From NCBI GenBank assembly GCA_038030265.1, contig CM075943.1, positions 33,046,001 through 33,110,000 of the forward strand: a DNA stretch of 64,000 bases, in the 5' to 3' direction. Shown here piece by piece: positions 58,045 to 64,000 of this stretch. Under the pieces are notes generated by a model. The model saw only the letters and a list, made by a program, of their open reading frames with translations. It was not told the origin of the DNA and did not search any database. The position numbers were made by a program, and so were the translations under genes. Source of the DNA: Corythucha ciliata (taxonomy: Eukaryota > Arthropoda > Insecta > Hemiptera > Tingidae). The number at the start of each line of letters is the position of its first letter. Position 1 is the first letter of the stretch.

Positions 58045-58220
58045 ATACGTAGTGATGCACGAGACCGAGACTTACGCATCTCGGTCTCGGTCATTAGCAA
58101 GATGATCTCGGTCTTGGTCTCGGTCTCGTACTTAAAAAGCCAGTCTCGGTCTCGTACTTAAAAAGTCGGTCTCGGTCTCGTCTCGAAAGTTTCGGTCTCG
58201 TCTCGAAAGTCTCGGTCTAA
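58045..58220. repeat. TCTCGG-rich simple repeat
   Basis: Repeats of GGTCTCGGTCTCG with variants, including two CGTACTTAAAAAG interruptions. The 58 and 62 kb tracts bracket the nested Gypsy region. Confidence 0.8.
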
Positions 58221-58492
58221 TGACAGAATGTGGAGGGGGGGGGGGATCAAAATCCTTCTTCCTCCCACGGTTTTCACCCCCGCCACCTACCCACCCATAT
58301 GTTTAGAGTGATTTTGACAGACCCCCTGTTGCCCTACCCTCTCCGGCAGCTGGTGGTCGGCTATGGAGCATTTAATTTTATAACCCCCCCCCCCCCAACA
58401 AGTGAATTTATTAGAAATCCTCCCCCTGGAGCTGGTCAAATTCCTTAAAACAAAGGAGAAGGGATGGGTGGGAAGGTGATGGGGATGTGGAT

Positions 58493-58596
58493 TGGAGCGC
58501 TGGTGCTTGAATCGATGTTGTTTTCCGTTAAAGAAGGTTCTCTGATAGGTTACCTTTTTTTAGCGGTATATTTGAATTTGGTTTTTACAAGTCGTT
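58493..58596 (+). repeat. 104-bp direct repeat, left copy
   Basis: Contains GGAGCGCTGGTGCTTGAATC and TAGCGGTATATTTGAATTTG. About 97% identical to 62133-62237, same orientation; the two bracket 3.5 kb holding the Gypsy remnant and the hairpin tract. Flanking bases differ. Confidence 0.88.
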
Positions 58597-59189
58597 TTAT
58601 CTCCCCCCAAGATTTTTTCTTATACAAAAAAAAAATTAATCTGGCTTTTATACAGCGTTACGTACTGTGTTTGAGTTGTGAACATTGCAAAAAAAAAATG
58701 GTACTTACATAGCGTGTTAGGAACAGTTCAAGTCTGCGTACCTTTGTGGATCGTTAAGGCGGAGGCCTTGTAGGGGTCTCTGAGAAAGTAAATCGCACGG
58801 GTGGCTTGACAATTCGACCCCTACGTGACGCGGTTGGTGTTGCCTTTGGACTTGGAGTTCCTTGTGACGTATTTGTTGATGATGACGATGAGGAGGTCGG
58901 CGTGCCATAATGACTCGATGTTGGAGTTCGGTGTGGAGTTGAGGGTGTGGTTTTCTGAGTTGGTGTGAGATGATCCTCTGAAGTCGGATTCTCGTTTTTT
59001 GTTACACTTCCCCCGTTGACAGGTGACCGTGTGAGGGTCGTGTCGGCCGACGTCTCATTGTTGTTTGGCAGAAGAAATGCTGGCTTGACTCTGTCCAGTG
59101 ATACTCGTACACTGCGATTGGGTAAGGATATTTTTATCGTTTTCTCTTCCCGTTCGAGAGCTTTATGCGGTCCCGTATAGGTAGAAAAC

Positions 59190-60040
59190 CTTCAAAACAC
59201 ACGTACTGCAACACGGATTTCAGCGCCATATTTGGTCCCTCAGTCGTTAGGGTAAACAGAATATTGTCACGAAGCAGACCCGCAAGACACGGCCCCACTC
59301 TTCGGACGCGACGCCTTGGAGATTGGAAGGAGAGAGAGAGGATACAAAAAAGAGCATCGCCGTCAGGGGAAAGAAAAAAGGGAATTCCAATTCGAAGGTC
59401 TCGACCGCAATCAATTCGGAACTCTCGTGAGTGTCTTCACTGGGGCTCGGTCGTAGTGAATGTTAAATAAATAAATGAATAAAAGACTAATGTGGGGCGG
59501 TGGGACGTATGAATTAATAATTAAATAAACGTAAATGTGAAATAGAGATCTACGTCTCTCGTCTCTTTTCCCCCTTTTACCCCCGGCCGTCACGGAGAGG
59601 AGCCGGCTCGTGACAATATCATGAATGAAAAAATTGTCATCGTAGCAGCAAACAAACGCGGAACGCGGTCGAAATAAATAAAAATAACCTACTTGTCAAT
59701 GAGATCAGGTGATAATTGTAATCATATGAGGGACCAAGTATGGCACCGATTTTCGTGTTGCAGTACTCGTGTTTTATAGTGTCTTAGTAGGTAAGGCACT
59801 ATAAAACACGAGTACTGCAACACGCAAATCGGCGCCATACTTGGTCCCTCAAATGATTATAATTATCACCTGATCTCATTGACAAGTAGGATATTTTTAT
59901 TTATTTCGACCGCATTCTGCGTTTGTTTGCTGTTACGATGATAATTTTTTCATTCATGACATTTTGTTTATCCTAACGACTGGGGGACCAAATATGGCGC
60001 TGAAATCCGTGTTGCAGTACCTGTGTTTTAAAGGTTCTCT
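59190..60040. mobile_element. Foldback element inserted in the Gypsy integrase
   Basis: Outer arms share AACACGGATTTCAGCGCCAT (59190-59258 against 59964-60033, inverted), and inner arms (about 59620-59790 against 59795-59960) are inverted copies around a short centre near 59792. The inner arms contain a second, diverged version of the same end (GAGTACTGCAACACG). Once the solo LTR is removed, nearly all of the remaining ~500 bp can fold on itself. Confidence 0.85.
59265..59615. repeat. Solo LTR (351 bp) with ATAT target duplication
   Basis: Begins TGTCACGA and ends TCGTGACA, is flanked by ATAT on both sides (59261-59264 and 59616-59619), and splits the left arm of the foldback element. The intact right arm shows the uninterrupted target. 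AATAAA occurs inside, as in an LTR. No internal retroelement sequence remains, so it is a product of LTR-LTR recombination. Confidence 0.85.
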
Positions 60041-60954
60041 AGTATAGGTAGGGCGAAGTGACTTCTTTCCTTGTTCGTCTCGCATGAAGACGTGTGAACT
60101 GTTGTGTAGTTCCTTACTCACAAATGAGCGTTGTTGACTTTCGCGAGTTGGCGTCATTTCTTGTATTAATAGTCGAATGAGGTCGTCTGGAGGTGTGGCA
60201 TTTTTTGAAGGCATGAAGTATTCGCCGGGAAGTCGCAAGGGTTGTCCGTAGAGAAGTTCTGCGGTGCTCTTTGCTTCGTCTTGTCTGACTGCTGAGCGGA
60301 GTGCGAGCAAGACAGTAGGCAGAATTTTTGTCCTCTGGTTTTTGGTATTGAGGCGAGCAGTCAGCGCCGTCTTCAGTGTCCGATGCAATCGTTCTATTGT
60401 ACCATTGGCTTGTGGGTGGTATAAGGTGTCGTACGGATGCGTTGTATTCCGAAAAGTTTCGTCAATTCCGAGAAGAGGTGTGAATCAAATTGTCTTCCCT
60501 GGTCCGTCGTTATCCTTAATGGTACGCCAAATCGAGATATCCAGTGTGTGACAAATGCGTGTGCGAAGGAGTGATGGTTTGACGTCGCTGAGTTGTGTTT
60601 CTTCCAGTAAGCGAAGTTCTCTTCTCTCTTGGCTCTCACTGAACGCTTTGGTGAGTCGGTCCTTGAGTGTGGTGTAGGGAGTAATTCCAGGAGCCTTGGC
60701 AAGATCCGCTACTTGTGCCATTATTTTGTACGGAAATTGGCTCACGACCAGGTTGAATTTGTGGCCTTTGGAAGTGATGCGGTGGGCGGTGAAAGTGGCC
60801 TCAATTTGGAGAAACCACAGGGTTGGGTCTTCTTCCCAGAAATTCGGTAGCCAAATTTGCGGGGAAATAACCACAGCTTCCAGGGCGTTCTCGAGCGCGA
60901 CTGGGTCGTCGCCGTTTCCTCGCTCGTCTCGAGTGGACGTCATCTCGCTGCGGC

Positions 60955-61050
60955 AGGCTGCCGGATCACGTCGGGATGTCGGATCACGTCGAGGTCACCA
61001 ATGTCGAGGTTATTGGTTTTGATCCCTCGATCAGAAGGTCTCGACTAAAT
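60955..61050 (-). repeat. Primer-binding site and LTR stub of the deleted Gypsy element
   Basis: Minus strand upstream of gag reads CTCGACATTGGTGACCTCGA. TTGGTGAC is a primer-binding-site-like start used in this retrotransposon group, directly after an LTR ending ACA. LTR sequence runs from 61002 upward and is lost by about 61050, where the hairpin tract begins. Confidence 0.5.
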
Positions 61051-61063
61051 TAAAAGGCGTGAT

Positions 61064-61880
61064 GGGGTATGACAGGAAACCACTGCCGACGGGGTACGAG
61101 CCCGCCGAGCAGTAGCTTGAAGGTAGAGGATGAAAAGGGTACGAGCCTTTTCTTCCTTAGGGAGTGGCCAAAGTGGTACGAGCACTTTGAAGCCGGAGCG
61201 AGGTTTTTTTTTTTTACCTCCACTATCCAAGAGCAGGGGCATGGCACACGCCCCAGGTACGGAATCCTAAGTGGATTATTGTGCCGCTCTTGGATCGGTT
61301 GGTCTAGTCTAGAGTCCCTCTCACCGTATGAGATTGAGGAGGTCCTCAGCTAGAGTCTCGCTGAGCGGAACATATCAGGCGTGTGAAGCCCGAAAAAAGA
61401 TAGCTCTCTCCTCTTAATAAGGTTAGAGGTCGTCGCTTCTTAGAAGCGATAAGAGATAATCGCTAACTGGACCCTTGAGCACAAGAGTGACAAGGATGAC
61501 GAGCTAGCGCGCGCCGAGTGCGTTGCACTCGAAGAGATAAGCCCCTGCACCGGGGTGTGTTCTTTAGAACGGCCGCCGAGGGTATGTTTTTTTTAAACTC
61601 CCCTCGGCGGGTATGCTCCTTAGAACTGCCCTCCACAGGTACGTCCCTGGTCCCATCAATGTCGTGTTTGACATCGGTGGTATCCATGGACGGAGCAGCC
61701 GGTGACAGCGGCGTTCACGGAAGGTTCTCTGAGCCCCTTCCGAGTTCTGCATATAAACTTCTGGGTGAGCCCTTCAAGGTCCTGCCAGAAGCCAGGGTAA
61801 TATAAGTCCACCGCCGGCAGAGCCGGAGCGAGGTTAGGAGGACCTTCCAAGGGTACGAGCCTTGGTAGGTCGGAAAGAGG
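61064..61880. other. Hairpin-rich tract with repeated GTACGAG loops (possible structured RNA)
   Basis: No coding frame. Four hairpins share the 7-nt loop GTACGAG but have unrelated stems: 61082-61113 (CGGG/CCCG inner stem), 61132-61152 (GAAAAGG/CCTTTTC), 61169-61189 (CAAAGTG/CACTTTG) and 61841-61871 (CCAAGG/CCTTGG, extended). Further hairpins: CGAGTGC/GCACTCG at 61515-61531, a perfect 10-bp CCGCCGAGGG/CCCTCGGCGG at 61573-61610, and two that exclude each other at 61434-61464. What it belongs to is unknown. Confidence 0.75.
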
Positions 61881-62132
61881 TGAAGAGAAGAAAGCGAGAT
61901 CGTATTGGAAGTGATCTAATTAATTACGCGTTCTTGGGGGGTTGTCTTAATGTCTACGTACACTCAATTCGATGAGGACAGAGTAATTATATACATACAG
62001 TTCGAAAGAAAGTTTTAACATGATTTTTAGAGTCCCGGTGTTTAACAGTGATAAGGAGTGATAACAGAATAACGGAAGTGGCTCCAGGTGAGGCTGCCTA
62101 GGTTGGCATCTCTAGTAGTTTGAGAACTTGTG

Positions 62133-62237
62133 GGTTGGAGCGCTGGTGCTTGAATCGATGTTGTTTTCCGTTACAGAAGGTTCTCTGATAGATTACCTTT
62201 TTTTAGCGGTATATTTGAATTTGGTTTTTACAAGTCA
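62133..62237 (+). repeat. 104-bp direct repeat, right copy
   Basis: Second copy of 58493-58596; differences are a few single bases. Confidence 0.88.
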
Positions 62238-62464
62238 CAACAGGAGGGATTTCGATTACCTCCCCCTGAGAGAGGTACCAGATCCGCCCTTGGCTCTATA
62301 TGTACACATTTTGCGGGCTATGTAAGGTCAAAATGCTACACTTTAGAGGGGAAGAAGTTTACATCCGATCCAACAATGGGACCCAAACGGGGAGCATTAG
62401 ATTGGGTTCATTTGTTGTGTAAAAAGATCCATACCGGCACTATATGCATCGTGCTTTTTGGATC

Positions 62465-62600
62465 ACACCGAGATCGATACTAAGTCTCGAGAAAATGAGA
62501 CTTAGTCTCGGTCTCGGTCCGGAAAATGGAATCTCGATCTCGGTCTCGGTCCGGAAAATGCAATCTCGATCTCGGTCTCAATTTCAAGACTGAGACTTTT
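62465..62600. repeat. TCTCGG-rich simple repeat, second tract
   Basis: Repeats of ATCTCGATCTCGGTCTCGG with CCGGAAAATG interruptions. Mirrors the tract at 58045-58220 on the other side of the nested elements. Confidence 0.8.
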
Positions 62601-63189
62601 TATGGGAGACTTATACGGGTGACCGCTCTGTCCAGATCTTGGGGCGTTTTAAGTGGAGTTTTGAGTTCTGTTAGTGCATCGAGGGTTGAAGTGTAGAATT
62701 TCCAATCGAATGGATGCTTTATGAGTGTGGGATCACGATTTCAGGTGGGCCATGTGATAGCTCTATTATCACAGGTTTGTGGTCGGATGAGAGTTCAGGA
62801 ACGACAAGACGAGTGGTGCAATAGGTGGTTATCCGTATTAGCACTTCCTCCGTTAGGTGGAAGTGAGGAGACAATTGTTTTCTTGGAAACCCCTATTAGC
62901 GATATACGCGGTAGATTTTCTCAAGCGCACAGAACAAGAGCCCAGAGATTACTTTTTTTTCCTCCTTTCTTCTTTCTTTTTTTTTTTGTCAACTGGGAGG
63001 TTTCATGATTCGCGTTTAACTTTCACGTATTGTAGACAAGTCATCGAAGACTATTGAATTACTGGCGATTACGGGAAATTACTGTTTAGATGCTTAACGT
63101 CCAAACAACTTAATCCGAACAATGAACAATTAGACTAAAAAGAATTTAAATCAGGGCTGACCTTGTTATCCTCATAATTCATTTTTCAG
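62601..63189. other. Intron end, nothing else recognised
   Basis: Ends with the acceptor of the exon at 63190. A T-run lies near 62980. Confidence 0.4.
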
Positions 63190-63334
63190 TTGACCGAGCG
63201 CGGCAGTCGTTCAGACAGTCGCTTAGAATGGGACCACTGCGAAGACGGCCTGGAGTCAGCGGGTATCTTAGTCCTCCCCCACCGACGATGGAGGAATCGG
63301 ACTCGAACATGTCTCCAAGCCCTTCGCAACAAGG
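63190..63334 (+). CDS. sei: ERG-type K+ channel exon: linker between PAS and S1
   Basis: Third recognised exon of the channel. It follows ATAATTCATTTTTCAG and ends before GTAAGA at 63335. Entered in phase 1 it reads (F)DRARQSFRQSLRMGPLRR, then RPGVSGYLSPPPP and EESDSNMSPSPSQQ, and leaves in phase 2. The RAR-SFR-SLR pattern resembles the basic stretch after the PAS domain in ERG channels (hERG GRAKTFRLKLP); the rest is the low-complexity Ser/Pro cytosolic linker, which is poorly conserved. Identification rests on the frame, splice signals, position and this short similarity, so it is less certain than the two PAS exons. Exons for S1-S6 must lie beyond 64000. Confidence 0.75.
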
Positions 63335-64000
63335 GTAAGATGGACATAACATTAAGCATATCACTTTTTTGTGCCTGATTCTCGCACGAATCCAACGCAC
63401 CAGGAAATATTTCGAAAAAATCACAGTTGTGGGCAAATGAGTATGATCATGTTTGTCACAAAATGACCGCTTGATTTCCAATTATAGTATGCATAGTATA
63501 AATATAAGATTGAAAAATGGCGATGATGTTAAATAATTCAGTTCATTCTGAATTAGGTATGTAACTGAAAGGATTTCTGGAGGAGCATCTTTTGATTTGG
63601 TCCCGTATTTAACCATATCCGCTCCTAATGCACCCTTATACCAACAAGGGTGGGCAAATTACAGCCTTTTAAATGAACACATTACTTATCACTTTAAAGA
63701 AAAAAGACTAACTACGAAGCATCAAATACTTTTCACCTCGCGAGTAATTCAAATTTTCGTAATACATACATGAATTACGCAATCAACTTAGTTTGTACGG
63801 GGATTTAGGGAACTGTGCAACTATTCCAACTGTGAATTTATGGGTGATCAGAGGCGCAGCCAATTTTGGTTGCAATATCACTAGGCGAATAGCTGAATTA
63901 TTGGACAAAACAAATTAAAATCAAAATACAAACGCTTATGTTATTCTCGAAGAATAAAGATCTAAAGGAAATTTCATTATAATTTCTGCTGGCAAACCAT
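63335..64000. other. Start of the next ERG intron
   Basis: Begins GTAAGA; no further exon recognised to the window edge. Confidence 0.5.

Larger units (their letters stand above)
58754..60943 (-). pseudogene. Internally deleted Ty3/Gypsy element: gag fused to integrase
   Basis: Minus strand. Near 60943 the gag N-terminal part reads LPNFWEEDPTLWFLQIEATF, then [16 protein letters not shown] and ending TQLSDVKPS. It jumps directly, near 60590, to integrase ([50 protein letters not shown]), so protease, reverse transcriptase and RNase H are gone. Coding is interrupted at about 60040-59185 by a foldback element, then resumes with the C-terminal domain (EREEKTIKISLPNRSVRVSL) and the tail SRRGRIVKPPVRF, stopping at 58754-58756. 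It belongs to the same lineage as the element at 19730-23675, judging by the shared RTLK-AL and LRLPGE blocks. Not functional. Confidence 0.88.
52194..63189 (+). other. ERG channel intron (about 11.0 kb)
   Basis: Phase-1 intron, GTACGT to TTTCAG, between the end of the PAS domain and the linker exon. It holds three quasi-periodic tracts (52.7-57.9 kb), a tRNA-like fragment, two TCTCGG-rich tracts, a 104-bp direct repeat, an internally deleted Gypsy element with nested insertions, and the hairpin-rich tract. Confidence 0.75.

Noticed and set aside
59165..59470. + strand 101-codon frame containing CNTDFSAIFGP
   Set aside because: It is made of foldback-element arm plus solo LTR; the same words occur in the opposite arm.
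61069..61850. Overlapping frames of 60-95 codons on both strands at 61.05-61.85 kb
   Set aside because: They appear on both strands because the tract is GC-richer and full of inverted repeats; no domain or codon bias supports any of them.
1..64000. CRISPR arrays, bacterial operons, riboswitches or a bacterial origin
   Set aside because: None seen. The tandem repeats found have units of ~296 or 606 bp or diverged 35-50-bp spacing without conserved direct repeats and unique spacers.

Overview
This is a eukaryotic, very probably insect, nuclear sequence: AT-rich and intron-dominated, with spliced exons flanked by GT/AG signals and arthropod-type transposable elements of several classes. I see no bacterial operons, origins or CRISPR arrays. 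The species cannot be settled from the sequence alone.

The only host gene I can support is an ERG-type (KCNH, Drosophila 'seizure') voltage-gated K+ channel on the + strand. Three coding exons are visible: 29786-30016 (first part of the N-terminal PAS/eag domain), 52053-52193 (end of the PAS domain) and 63190-63334 (start of the cytosolic linker before the membrane segments). They join in one frame with matching intron phases. The introns between them are about 22.0 kb and 11.0 kb. The first coding exon and the pore and cyclic-nucleotide-binding-homology exons were not found, so everything from 30017 to 63189 is intron, and the first 29.8 kb is upstream sequence or first intron.

Almost everything else is mobile-element debris, much of it nested. 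From 0 to 17.5 kb: tRNA-like SINE pieces, several MITEs, a Ty3/Gypsy fragment (3.3-4.9 kb), a large unclassified repeat (5.5-7.4 kb), a 4.05-kb TA-flanked transposon with ~520-bp inverted ends (7600-11649) carrying a DDE transposase remnant and invaded by a DINE/Helentron-like element and a Jockey-type LINE, and two further TIR elements. From 17.5 to 30 kb: a LINE tail, a tRNA-like gene, a DINE-like element and a long Gypsy pol pseudogene (19.7-23.7 kb). In the ERG introns: a hAT element with a perfect 8-bp target duplication (31100-32158), a DINE-like element between inverted GC-rich repeats (40.9-43.0 kb), a Penelope-like fragment with inverted terminal repeats (43.4-44.3 kb), the second copy of the large repeat with a 3 x 606-bp tandem array (44.5-48.8 kb), a SINE, another DINE-like element, quasi-periodic tracts, an internally deleted Gypsy element carrying a foldback element that itself carries a solo LTR (58.75-61.05 kb), and an unusual hairpin-rich tract (61.06-61.88 kb).

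The two most unusual items are (i) the 61.06-61.88 kb tract, where four hairpins with unrelated stems share the same 7-nt loop GTACGAG, and (ii) the five-copy DINE/Helentron-like family with matched subterminal repeats, terminal hairpins and ~296-bp internal tandem units. Neither could be checked against a database here.
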